A stretch of 21,618 nt of DNA from Equivita sp045641605 (GTDB lineage Bacteria > Actinomycetota > Coriobacteriia > Coriobacteriales > Eggerthellaceae): NCBI GenBank assembly GCA_045641605.1, contig JAZUHG010000005.1, forward strand, positions 1 to 21,618, written 5' to 3'. Position 1 is the first letter of the stretch, and each line of letters opens with the position of its first letter. The notes beneath the pieces are model-generated. The model searched no databases. It was not told the origin of the DNA and worked only from the letters and a program-made list of their open reading frames with translations. Shown here one piece after another: positions 8,537-15,552 of the stretch. A program made the position numbers and the translations under genes.

Positions 8537-8961
8537 TGTTAATGCCAAAAAGAGTAAGACACCGCAAGGTACAGCGCGGTAGCATGAAAGGAAAGGCCAA
8601 GGGTGGCACAAAGCTTGCCCACGGTTCTTGGGGAATTCGTGCAATGGAATCTGCTTGGATTACAAATAGGCAGATCGAAGCTGCTCGTATTGCGATGACA
8701 CGTGCTATGAAACGTGGTGGTAAAGTTTGGATCACAATTTTCCCAGACAAGCCAATAACTAAAAAACCACTTGAAACTCGTATGGGTAAAGGTAAAGGTA
8801 ACCCTGAAGCTTGGGTTGCTGTTGTTAAGACAAACAGAATTATGTTTGAAATTGATGGTGTCGAAGAAGAGGTCGCACGTGAGGCTCTTCGTCTTGCCAT
8901 TACAAAATTACCTATCAAGTGCAAGATTGTTAATAAAGAGACAGAGGAGGCTGATAAATAA
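8536..8961 (+). CDS. rplP: 50S ribosomal protein L16
   Basis: The 141-residue protein starts MLMPKRVRHRK as is usual for L16, with GSWGIRAMESAWITNRQIEAARIA in two conserved blocks and MGKGKGNPEAWVA, the loop near the A site of the 50S subunit. All four Trp are UGG. Start and stop overlap the flanking genes by one base each (TAATG). Confidence 0.97.
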   Translation: MLMPKRVRHRKVQRGSMKGKAKGGTKLAHGSWGIRAMESAWITNRQIEAARIAMTRAMKRGGKVWITIFPDKPITKKPLETRMGKGKGNPEAWVAVVKTNRIMFEIDGVEEEVAREALRLAITKLPIKCKIVNKETEEADK

Positions 8962-9173
8962 TGGCTGATTTAAAGAATTCGGACATAAGGACCCTTTCTG
9001 TCGAAGATTTATACGCAAGATTAAAAGATGCTCGCGCTGAGCTATTCAACCTTCGCTTCCAAATGGCTACAAGTCAGTTGGATAACACTTCGCGTGTAAA
9101 GGTTGTTAAGAAGCAAATCGCTCGCATCCAGACAGAAATGCGCGCAAGAGAAATTGCTGCTCAAGAGGCATAA
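8961..9173 (+). CDS. rpmC: 50S ribosomal protein L29
   Basis: The 70-residue helical protein fits L29: LKDARAELFNLRFQMATSQL followed by a basic helix VVKKQIARIQTEMRAREI. L29 sits at the exit tunnel near L23. It lies in the expected place between L16 and S17, overlapping rplP by one base. Confidence 0.95.
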   Translation: MADLKNSDIRTLSVEDLYARLKDARAELFNLRFQMATSQLDNTSRVKVVKKQIARIQTEMRAREIAAQEA

Positions 9174-9184
9174 AGGAGTAAATG

Positions 9185-9454
9185 ATGGCTGAAAAGAAAG
9201 AAACTCGCAATTTAAGAAAAACTCGTCAGGGTGTAGTTGTTAGTGCTTCTGGCGACAAAACTTGCGTTATTAAAATTGAAGAGAAAAAACAGCATCCTGT
9301 TTATAAAAAGATGATGACAACTTCAAAGAAGCTTCATGCTCATGATGAGAAAAACGAAGCTGAAGTTGGGGATACTGTATTAGTAATGGAAACTCGTCCA
9401 ATGTCTAAGTTAAAGCATTGGCGTCTTCTAAAAATTGTTGAGAAGGCTAAATAG
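9185..9454 (+). CDS. rpsQ: 30S ribosomal protein S17
   Basis: An 89-residue OB-fold protein binding the 5' domain of 16S rRNA. Seen: RKTRQGVVVSASGDKTCVI, then HAHDEKNEAEVGDTVLV and METRPMSKLKHWRL, the conserved S17 end. Two ATG codons follow each other at 9182 and 9185. I prefer the second because AAGGAG at 9173-9178 is then six bases away and the protein begins MAEKKE. Ends in TAG. Confidence 0.95.
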   Translation: MAEKKETRNLRKTRQGVVVSASGDKTCVIKIEEKKQHPVYKKMMTTSKKLHAHDEKNEAEVGDTVLVMETRPMSKLKHWRLLKIVEKAK

Positions 9455-9472
9455 TTAAAGGCAGGTATTATC

Positions 9473-9841
9473 ATGATACAGATGCAAACATACCTAAGTG
9501 TAGCCGACAACTCTGGAGCTCGTAAAGTCCAGTGTATTAAGGTTTTAGGTGGAAGTAAGCGTCGTTATGCAGGCCTTGGTGACAAGATTGTTTGTGCTGT
9601 TAAAGAGGCTATTCCTGGTGGTGCTGTTAAGAAGGGCGACGTTGTTAAATGCGTTGTTGTTCGCACTAAAAATCAGGTTCGCCGAAATGACGGTTCATAC
9701 ATTCGTTTCGACCAAAATGCTTGTGTAATTATTAACGACGAAGGCGAGCCACGTGGAACTCGTGTTTTTGGACCGGTTGCAAGGGAACTTCGTGATAAGA
9801 AATACACACGTATTGTTTCTCTAGCACCAGAGACTTTATAG
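9473..9841 (+). CDS. rplN: 50S ribosomal protein L14
   Basis: The 122-residue protein opens with MIQMQTYLSVADNSGARK, nearly identical to the family consensus, and contains GDVVKCVVVRTK and the closing ARELRDKKYTRIVSLAPETL. L14 sits at the subunit interface and contacts 16S helix 14. The start at 9473 fits the family; AGGTATTA upstream is a modest ribosome binding site. TAG stop. Confidence 0.97.
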   Translation: MIQMQTYLSVADNSGARKVQCIKVLGGSKRRYAGLGDKIVCAVKEAIPGGAVKKGDVVKCVVVRTKNQVRRNDGSYIRFDQNACVIINDEGEPRGTRVFGPVARELRDKKYTRIVSLAPETL

Positions 9842-9853
9842 GCGGTGATTGTT

Positions 9854-10171
9854 GTGGCTAAATTACACATTAAAAAAGGTGACAAGGTTCGCGTTTTGAG
9901 TGGTAAGGATAAAGGCGCCGAAGGCGAGGTCATTCGCGCTTATCCATCGCAAAATCGCGTAATTGTTGAAAAAGTTAATATGATCAAGCGTCATATGCGT
10001 CCTACTCAGCAAAACCCTAAAGGTTCTATTAGCGAGAAAGAGGCAGCTATTGATGCTTCTAATGTAATGCTAATTTGTCCATCATGCAACAAACCTGCTC
10101 GTGTAGGTAATGTTAAGGACGAAAAAGGCAATACACAAAGAGTTTGCAAGAAATGCAAAAAGACATTTTAG
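9854..10171 (+). CDS. rplX: 50S ribosomal protein L24 with a four-cysteine C-terminal knuckle
   Basis: The 105-residue protein has an N-terminal KOW motif (KKGDKVRVLSGKDKGAEGEV), which starts 50S assembly with 23S rRNA. The C-terminal half carries Cys75-x2-Cys78 and Cys98-x2-Cys101, a probable zinc site found in part of the L24 family. There are two possible GTG starts. GTG at 9854 is preferred: the ribosome binding site AGGCGGTGATT (9840-9850) overlaps the first GTG at 9845 and is correctly placed for the second. Ends in TAG. Confidence 0.94.
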   Translation: MAKLHIKKGDKVRVLSGKDKGAEGEVIRAYPSQNRVIVEKVNMIKRHMRPTQQNPKGSISEKEAAIDASNVMLICPSCNKPARVGNVKDEKGNTQRVCKKCKKTF

Positions 10172-10184
10172 TAGGTGATAGATA

Positions 10185-10730
10185 ATGGCAATGCCTAGAT
10201 TAAAAGAAAAATATACAAAAGAAATTGTACCAGCAATTATGAAGGAGTTTGGTTATAAGAACATCAATCAAGTTCCTCGTATTGAAAAAGTTGTTGTTAA
10301 CATGGGTGTTGGCGAAGCAGCAACTGACAAGAAATTAATCAATGGTGCAGTTGAAGATTTAAGTGTTATTACTGGCCAAAAGCCAATGACCACTCGCGCA
10401 AAGAAATCCATCGCTGGTTTTAAACTTCGCGAAGGTATGGCAATTGGTGCTAAAAGCACTATCCGTGGAGACAGAATGTGGGAGTTTATTGATAGACTCT
10501 TGGCTACTGCTCTTCCTCGTGTTCGCGACTTTCGTGGACTTAGCCAGAAAAGCTTTGATGGCCGCGGTAACTACAGCTTAGGCTTAACCGAGCAACTTGT
10601 TTTTACCGAGGTAGACTATGACAAAGTTGACCACACACGTGGTATGGATATAACAATAGTAACTACTGCGAATGAAAACGAGCCAGCATATAAATTGCTA
10701 CAAATGTTGGGCTTCCCATTCGCCGATTAA
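10185..10730 (+). CDS. rplE: 50S ribosomal protein L5
   Basis: The 181-residue protein matches L5: RLKEKYTKEIVPAIMKEFGYKN start, KVVVNMGVGEA, TRAKKSIAGFKLREGMAIG, and the DHTRGMDITIVTTA end. L5 binds 5S rRNA and forms a bridge to S13. AGGTGAT lies a few bases before the ATG at 10185; an ATG two codons later is possible. One Trp, UGG. Confidence 0.96.
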   Translation: MAMPRLKEKYTKEIVPAIMKEFGYKNINQVPRIEKVVVNMGVGEAATDKKLINGAVEDLSVITGQKPMTTRAKKSIAGFKLREGMAIGAKSTIRGDRMWEFIDRLLATALPRVRDFRGLSQKSFDGRGNYSLGLTEQLVFTEVDYDKVDHTRGMDITIVTTANENEPAYKLLQMLGFPFAD

Positions 10731-10755
10731 TAGAGAAAAGGTAGAGAGGAAAATC

Positions 10756-10941
10756 ATGGCAAAAAAATCTATGATAGCAAAAGCAAACAAACCTGCTAAG
10801 TATGCGACTCGTCAGCACAACCGCTGCAGCAGATGTGGACGCCCACGCGCTTATTATCGTAAATTTGATATGTGCCGCGTTTGTGTTCGTGAGCTTGCAA
10901 ATAAAGGTGAATTACCAGGCGTAACAAAGTCGTCTTGGTAA
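10756..10941 (+). CDS. rpsN: 30S ribosomal protein S14, zinc-binding short form (type Z)
   Basis: A 61-residue S14 of the zinc type, with Cys24-x2-Cys27 and Cys40-x2-Cys43 holding the metal (NRCSRCGRPRAYYRKFDMC). This form, rather than the 100-residue cysteine-free type, is typical of Gram-positive and several other phyla. The start at 10756 follows GAGAGGAAAATC and matches the family length; longer upstream frames run into rplE and are not needed. Confidence 0.96.
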   Translation: MAKKSMIAKANKPAKYATRQHNRCSRCGRPRAYYRKFDMCRVCVRELANKGELPGVTKSSW

Positions 10942-10959
10942 GAGATTGAGGTGATGTAA

Positions 10960-11358
10960 ATGGGAATGACTGATCCAATAGCAGATATGTTGACCAGAGT
11001 TCGTAATGCGAACCAAGCTGGTGCGCCAAAGGTAAGCATGCCTAGCTCCAAAAAGCTTGTTGAAATTGCTCGCATTATGAAGGAAGAAGGATTTGTTGCT
11101 GGTTATGATGTTGTCAAAGACACTCCAGTTGACAAACTTGAGGTCACTTTGAAATATGGCGAAAACAAAGACAAGACAATTAGAGGTATTAAACGCATCT
11201 CTAAGCCTGGTCTTCGTATTTATGCTGGTAAAGATGATTTACCACGTGTACTTGGAGGCTTGGGTTGTGCGATTATCTCTACTAGTAGCGGAGTTATGAC
11301 AGATCGCGATGCCCGTCAAAAAGGTGTTGGTGGCGAAGTCATGGCCTATATTTGGTAG
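10960..11358 (+). CDS. rpsH: 30S ribosomal protein S8
   Basis: The 132-residue protein fits S8: MTDPIADMLTRVRNA start, and the C-terminal SSGVMTDRDARQKGVGGEV motif with the final YIW. S8 is a primary 16S rRNA binder and, in other bacteria, the translational repressor of the spc operon. The strong ribosome binding site GAGGTGAT ends about five bases before the ATG. TAG stop. Confidence 0.97.
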   Translation: MGMTDPIADMLTRVRNANQAGAPKVSMPSSKKLVEIARIMKEEGFVAGYDVVKDTPVDKLEVTLKYGENKDKTIRGIKRISKPGLRIYAGKDDLPRVLGGLGCAIISTSSGVMTDRDARQKGVGGEVMAYIW

Positions 11359-11367
11359 GAGGTTGAA

Positions 11368-11913
11368 ATGTCACGTGTAGGAAATAACCCAATCCAAATT
11401 CCTGAAGGCGTGGAAGTACGCGTTGAGGGTGCAAAGGTCAACGTTAAAGGCCCTAAGGGTGAGTTGACTCGCGAATTTGATTCTCGCATGAAAATTGAAC
11501 AAGCTGATAATGTTGTAAAGGTTGTTCGTCCTAATGACGAGCGCGAAGTTGTTGCAATGCATGGACTAACACGCAGCTTGTTAAACAATATGGTTGAAGG
11601 TGTTAGCAAGGGTTTTGAGAAAAAACTCGAGCTTACTGGTGTTGGTTACAGGGCTATGCTTAAAGGCCGTGACCTTGAACTTCAACTTGGTTATTCACAT
11701 CCTGTTGTTGTTAAAGCTCCTGAAGGAATTACCTTTGAAGCTCCAAGCCAAGAGGAAATTTTTGTAAAGGGCATTGATAAACAATTGGTCGGCGAGATTG
11801 CTGCAAATATTAGAAAACAACGTCCACCTGAGCCTTATAAGGGTAAAGGTATCAAGTATGAAGGCGAACACATTCGTCGTAAACTTGGTAAGGCTGCAAA
11901 GACGGAGGCATAG
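11368..11913 (+). CDS. rplF: 50S ribosomal protein L6
   Basis: The 181-residue protein has two L6 domains: MSRVGNNPIQIPEGVEV at the start, LTGVGYRAMLKGRDLELQLGYSHPV in the centre, and PPEPYKGKGIKYEGEHIRRK at the end. L6 lies near the sarcin-ricin loop. AGGAGGT overlaps the rpsH stop codon and serves this start. TAG stop. Confidence 0.97.
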   Translation: MSRVGNNPIQIPEGVEVRVEGAKVNVKGPKGELTREFDSRMKIEQADNVVKVVRPNDEREVVAMHGLTRSLLNNMVEGVSKGFEKKLELTGVGYRAMLKGRDLELQLGYSHPVVVKAPEGITFEAPSQEEIFVKGIDKQLVGEIAANIRKQRPPEPYKGKGIKYEGEHIRRKLGKAAKTEA

Positions 11914-11914
11914 T

Positions 11915-12283
11915 ATGAAAAAGTTAGTTAAGAAACAAGCTGGTTTAAAACGTCGCCACACACGTGTTCGTGGCAAGGTCGAAGGCACAGCTAAATGCCC
12001 TCGTTTATGCGTTACTCGCAGCAATAAAAATTTGTATGTTCAATTTGTCGATGATGTTGCTGGAAAGTCTCTTTGCGGAATTTCTACACATTCGGCAGAT
12101 TTTAAAAAGACCAAGAAAAATGGAGCAACTGTTGAGGGTGCTTCGGAGCTTGGTAAATTAGCTGCAAAAGCAGCACAAGACAAAAAGATTAAGAAAGTTG
12201 TTTTTGATAGAGGTGGAAACCTTTATCACGGACGCATCAAGGCGCTAGCTGAAGGTTGCCGTGAGGGCGGATTAGAGTTTTAG
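11915..12283 (+). CDS. rplR: 50S ribosomal protein L18
   Basis: The 122-residue protein has a basic N-terminus (KKQAGLKRRHTRVRGKVEG), PRLCVTRSNKNLYVQFVDD, and VVFDRGGNLYHGRIKALAEG at the end, all L18 features. L18 delivers 5S rRNA to the 50S subunit with L5. GGAGG inside the rplF end precedes the ATG; the frame extends upstream but those codons overlap rplF in another frame and are not used. Confidence 0.96.
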   Translation: MKKLVKKQAGLKRRHTRVRGKVEGTAKCPRLCVTRSNKNLYVQFVDDVAGKSLCGISTHSADFKKTKKNGATVEGASELGKLAAKAAQDKKIKKVVFDRGGNLYHGRIKALAEGCREGGLEF

Positions 12284-12295
12284 AAAGGATATGTA

Positions 12296-12940
12296 ATGGC
12301 TCAAAAACCTCAAAAAAGAGAAGCTCATGTCGACGAACTAGAAGAACGCGTTGTTCATATCAATCGTGTTGCTAAAGTTGTAAAGGGTGGCCGCCGCTTC
12401 GGTTTGACCGCACTTGTCGTCATTGGAGATCATAATGGTAAGGTTGGAATTGGAATGGGCAAAAGCCAAGAAGTTCCAATTGCTGTTAACAAAGCAGTTG
12501 CCGAAGCCAAGAAAAATATGTTCAAGGTTTCCCTTACTCCTGAAAAAACTGTTCCTCATGAGATCATGGGCGAATATGGCGCTGGCCGCGTTTTAATTAA
12601 ACCAGCTACACCTGGTACAGGTATTATCGCTGGTTCTGCTGCTCGTGCTATTTTGGAGCTTGCTGGTGTTACCGATGTATTTGCTAAGAGCCTTGGCACA
12701 GACAACATCATGAACGTTGTTAAGGCTACTGCAAATGGTTTACAAAATCTTGAAAGCCCTAATCAGGTTTCTCATCGAAGGGGTATGTCTGTTCAAAAAA
12801 TCTTTGGCATCAAAGAAACAAAGAAGGCTGCTCCTAAAGAGGAAAAGAAGGCTGAATCTAAAGTTGGTGAAAAATCTAGCGTTAGTGCTAAAAAACCAGC
12901 TGAAAAAAAGCCTGCTGCTAAAAAGGAGGCTGATAAATAA
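12296..12940 (+). CDS. rpsE: 30S ribosomal protein S5 with long Lys/Ala-rich tail
   Basis: The 214-residue protein contains the S5 dsRBD-like N-terminal domain (ERVVHINRVAKVVKGGRRF) and the C-terminal domain (GAGRVLIKPATPGTGI and SLGTDNIMNVVKAT). S5 helps decoding accuracy at the mRNA entry side. The core ends near residue 175, and about 40 residues rich in Lys, Ala, Glu and Ser follow; S5 is more usually 165-175 residues. The tail is probably disordered. Frame integrity through the tail to the rpmD overlap argues that it is real. Confidence 0.95.
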   Translation: MAQKPQKREAHVDELEERVVHINRVAKVVKGGRRFGLTALVVIGDHNGKVGIGMGKSQEVPIAVNKAVAEAKKNMFKVSLTPEKTVPHEIMGEYGAGRVLIKPATPGTGIIAGSAARAILELAGVTDVFAKSLGTDNIMNVVKATANGLQNLESPNQVSHRRGMSVQKIFGIKETKKAAPKEEKKAESKVGEKSSVSAKKPAEKKPAAKKEADK

Positions 12941-13122
12941 TGGCTAAGAAATTAGTAATTACACAGGTTGGTAGCGAGATTTCTCGCCCAGAGACACAGG
13001 CTAAAACCTTGAAGGCCCTCGGCCTCGGTAAGATTGGTCGTACTGTCGAGCAACCTGATAACGAAGCAATTCGTGGTATGATTTTTAAAGTAAAACATCT
13101 TGTTAAGGTGGAGGAGAAATAA
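12940..13122 (+). CDS. rpmD: 50S ribosomal protein L30
   Basis: The 60-residue protein fits L30: LVITQVGSEISRPETQAKTLKALGLGKIGRTV and a final hydrophobic VKHLVKVEEK. It is flanked by S5 and L15 as in most bacteria and overlaps both by one base. L30 is missing in some reduced genomes; here it is intact. Confidence 0.95.
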   Translation: MAKKLVITQVGSEISRPETQAKTLKALGLGKIGRTVEQPDNEAIRGMIFKVKHLVKVEEK

Positions 13123-13571
13123 TGGAACTTATAGATTTAAAACCTGCCGAAGGTTCTCGCCACGCTAAAAAGCGCGTTGGTCGCGGTATTGGTAGTGGCC
13201 TTGGTAAAACAAGTGGCCGTGGTATGAATGGTCAAATGTCTCGTGCTGGTGGCGGTAAGCGCGCTGGCTTCGAAGGTGGTCAAACTCCACTTGCAAGACG
13301 TCTTCCAAAGCTTCCTGGTTTTAACAACATCAACAGGACAGAATATGTTCCTGTAAATGTTTCTCGTCTTGAGGAAAAATACAAGGCTGGCGAAGTTGTA
13401 GACGTTGATTCTTTGAAGAAATACGGAATCATCAAAACAACTGATTGTGTTGTAAAAGTTTTGGGTTCTGGAGACATTAAGAAAAAATTAACAGTAAAGG
13501 TTGATAGTGTTTCGGCTTCAGCTAAGGCGAAAATCGAGAAAGCCGGAGGAAAGGTTGAAGAGCCTTGTTAA
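13122..13571 (+). CDS. rplO: 50S ribosomal protein L15
   Basis: The 149-residue protein has the glycine-rich extended N-terminus of L15 (KKRVGRGIGSGLGKTSGRGMNGQ), GFEGGQTPLARRLPKLPGF, and a globular C-terminus ending AGGKVEEPC. L15 binds 23S rRNA late in assembly. The stop at 13569-13571 lies inside the secY start region, giving a 7-base overlap. Confidence 0.96.
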   Translation: MELIDLKPAEGSRHAKKRVGRGIGSGLGKTSGRGMNGQMSRAGGGKRAGFEGGQTPLARRLPKLPGFNNINRTEYVPVNVSRLEEKYKAGEVVDVDSLKKYGIIKTTDCVVKVLGSGDIKKKLTVKVDSVSASAKAKIEKAGGKVEEPC

Positions 13572-14854
13572 GATCATTAATTGATGCATTTAAGGTTCGC
13601 GAGCTTCGCAACAAAATTTTGTTTACGCTGGCGATTCTTGCTTTATACAGGTTGGGAGCATACATTCCTGTACCTGGTATTCCTTTTAAGGGTTTTGCTG
13701 AAAGCTTCCAGGATAGTGGTGTTGCCATGAGCATGTTGGACTTGTTTACAGGTGGTGCTTTATCCAGGTTTTCGGTATTCTCATTAGGCATTATGCCTTA
13801 CATCACGGCTAGCATTATTATGCAGTTGATGCAGGGTGTTATTCCTGCTGTTGGCCGTTGGGCTAAAGAAGGCGAATCTGGACAGCGCAAGATTACTCAA
13901 GCTACCAGGTATTTAACTCTTGGTCTTGGTCTTATTAATGCTGTCGGTTATTTGCTTTTGTTCCAAAGTAGTCAATATGGTGTTGTATTTGACGAAAGCA
14001 AAATGGGTGTTCCTGTTTGGCTTACAAGCATCGTAATTGTATTTACATTAATTGCTGGTACTGCTTTTATCATGTGAATGGGCGAGCTTATCACTCAACA
14101 TGGTATTGGTAATGGTATGTCGCTTATCATCTTTACTTCGATTATTTCACGTGTACCTTCGGCAATTTATTCGTCAATCACAATTCAAAACGACACTGGA
14201 ATGGGTATTGCTGTTACAGTTTTGATTTTGCTTGTTGTTATTGCCTGCATACCGTGCATTATTTTTGTTGAGCGTGCGCAACGCAGAATTCCTGTTAACT
14301 ATGCAAAGCGTGTTCAGGGACGTAGAATGATGGGTGGTCAGAGCACTTACATTCCTCTAAAGGTTAATGCTGCTGGTGTTATTCCAATCATCTTCGCAAG
14401 TTGTATTATCTACTTCCCGGCACAAATTGCTGCATTCTTTAACGTGGAATGGCTAAACAACTTCAGTAATGCAATTTCAAGCGGATGGATTAACTGGATT
14501 GTTACTGTTGTATTGATTGTTTTCTTTGCATATTTCTATACATCAATGGTTTTCAATCCTCAAGAAACTGCAGACAATATTCAGAAGCAAGGTGGATTTG
14601 TACCTGGTGTTCGTCCTGGACGTGCCACGGTTCAATATATCAAAGATGTAATTAACCACATTACACTTCCTGGTGGTTTGTTCATCGCTGTGATTGCAGT
14701 TGTGCCTTCGATCTTGGTTTCATTTACGAATAACCAGTTGATCCAGGCCTTCGGTGGTACTTCTATCTTAATTATGATTGGTGTTGCACTTGACACCATG
14801 AGCAAGATTGAGTCACAGCTAAAGATGTACAACTACGACGGCTTCTTCAAATAG
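13565..14854 (+). CDS. secY: Protein translocase subunit SecY
   Basis: The 429-residue protein forms the export channel in the inner membrane with SecE and SecG. UGA at 14075-14077 encodes Trp171, a position where SecY families have Trp before the G-E-x-I-T motif. Seen: LYRLGAYIPVPGI in TM1, SVFSLGIMPYITASI, the ITQHGIGNGMSLIIF segment, RRIPVNYAKRVQGRRMMGGQSTYIPLKVN (cytosolic loop) and GVALDTMSKIESQLKMYNYDGF at the end. The start is a TTG at 13565 (MLRSLIDAF, matching family N-termini), within the rplO end, with GGAGGAAAGG upstream. It is the last gene of the run; adk, map or infA, the usual followers, are absent. Five other Trp are UGG. Confidence 0.95.
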
Positions 14855-14870
14855 TCTATATCTAGGGAAA

Positions 14871-14927
14871 CCTTTTCTCTAAACCACTAGATGTGGTATA
14901 ATACGAGCTCGTAAGTTTAGAGAAAGG
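14871..14927 (+). promoter_or_regulatory. Promoter of the first DUF5684 gene, nested in inverted repeats
   Basis: TATAAT at 14897-14902 with TG-G directly before it is an extended -10 promoter; the -35 region (TTTCTC near 14874) is weak. Around it lie three inverted structures. TTTCTCTAAAC (14874-14884) pairs with GTTTAGAGAAA (14915-14925), extended by CC/GG across a bulge. CCAC-TAGAT-GTGG lies at 14884-14896. TACGAGCTCGTA (14902-14913) is a perfect 12-base palindrome right after the -10. The right arm of the large repeat covers the AAAGG ribosome binding site. Confidence 0.6.
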
Positions 14928-14934
14928 AAAACTT

Positions 14935-15468
14935 ATGATGTTAGCAAAGGTAGCTACTACCACTTCTGATGCCGTAGGTGCTGCAACTTTTGGAGCATTT
15001 TTGGGCGCATTCCTAGTTTGGATTGTATGTATTGCACTTGCTTATGAGATTTTATTGATTGTCTCATACTGGAAGTTATACAACAAAGCTGGGGAAAAGG
15101 GCTGGAAGGCAATCATTCCATTTTATAACGAGTATATTCGTTATAAGATTACATGGAAGCCTTCGATGTTCTGGGTCCTATTGGCTACAGGTGTTATTAG
15201 TGGTGTTTTAGCCAATTTGGTTGACCAAGGCCAGATCACTGGTGTTGCTGCAACAGTTTGTGTATTGATTGCTCTTGCACTTTGTATTGCTTTTGTTGTT
15301 GTCAACATTATTAGTGAGGTTAAACTTGCTAAGGCTTATGGTAAGGGCGTAGGCTTTGCTGTGGTTCTTATCTTGACTAGCTTTATTGCTCTTGATTGGA
15401 TTCCAATGTTAGTTTTAGCATTTGGTAAGTCAAAATATGTTGGCCCTTGGAAGCCTGCTAAAAAATAG
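14935..15468 (+). CDS. DUF5684-type multi-pass membrane protein (first paralog)
   Basis: A 177-residue protein with four hydrophobic segments (about residues 16-45, 78-98, 103-128 and 140-163). Between the first two is the family motif YNKAGEKGWKAIIPFYNEY, which I recognise from the DUF5684 group of small bacterial membrane proteins of unknown function. It ends in a short basic tail (GPWKPAKK). Starts with two ATG codons after GAAAGGAAAA. All seven Trp are UGG. It has its own promoter and is followed by a paralog, so the pair likely arose by duplication. I assign no function. Confidence 0.8.
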   Translation: MMLAKVATTTSDAVGAATFGAFLGAFLVWIVCIALAYEILLIVSYWKLYNKAGEKGWKAIIPFYNEYIRYKITWKPSMFWVLLATGVISGVLANLVDQGQITGVAATVCVLIALALCIAFVVVNIISEVKLAKAYGKGVGFAVVLILTSFIALDWIPMLVLAFGKSKYVGPWKPAKK

Positions 15469-15491
15469 TTTTAACTAACATTAAATCTTAT

Positions 15492-15528
15492 GAATAGCCT
15501 GCATTCGTGTGGGCTATTCGTGTATAAT
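15492..15528 (+). promoter_or_regulatory. Hairpin abutting the -10 of the second DUF5684 gene
   Basis: GAATAGCC (15492-15499) and GGCTATTC (15512-15519) form an 8-bp inverted repeat with a 12-base spacer, followed after three bases by TATAAT (15523-15528). No T-run follows, so it is not a normal terminator. The repeat covers the -35 and spacer region of the promoter, the place a repressor or activator would bind. The AAAGGG ribosome binding site at 15543 serves the ATG at 15553. Confidence 0.5.
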
Positions 15529-15552
15529 AATGTTCAAAGAGAAAGGGTACAA

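Noticed and set aside
15490..15552. Upstream start at 15490 for the second DUF5684 protein
   Set aside because: It would place the hairpin and the TATAAT element inside the coding region; the ATG at 15553 follows AAAGGG and begins a sensible N-terminus.
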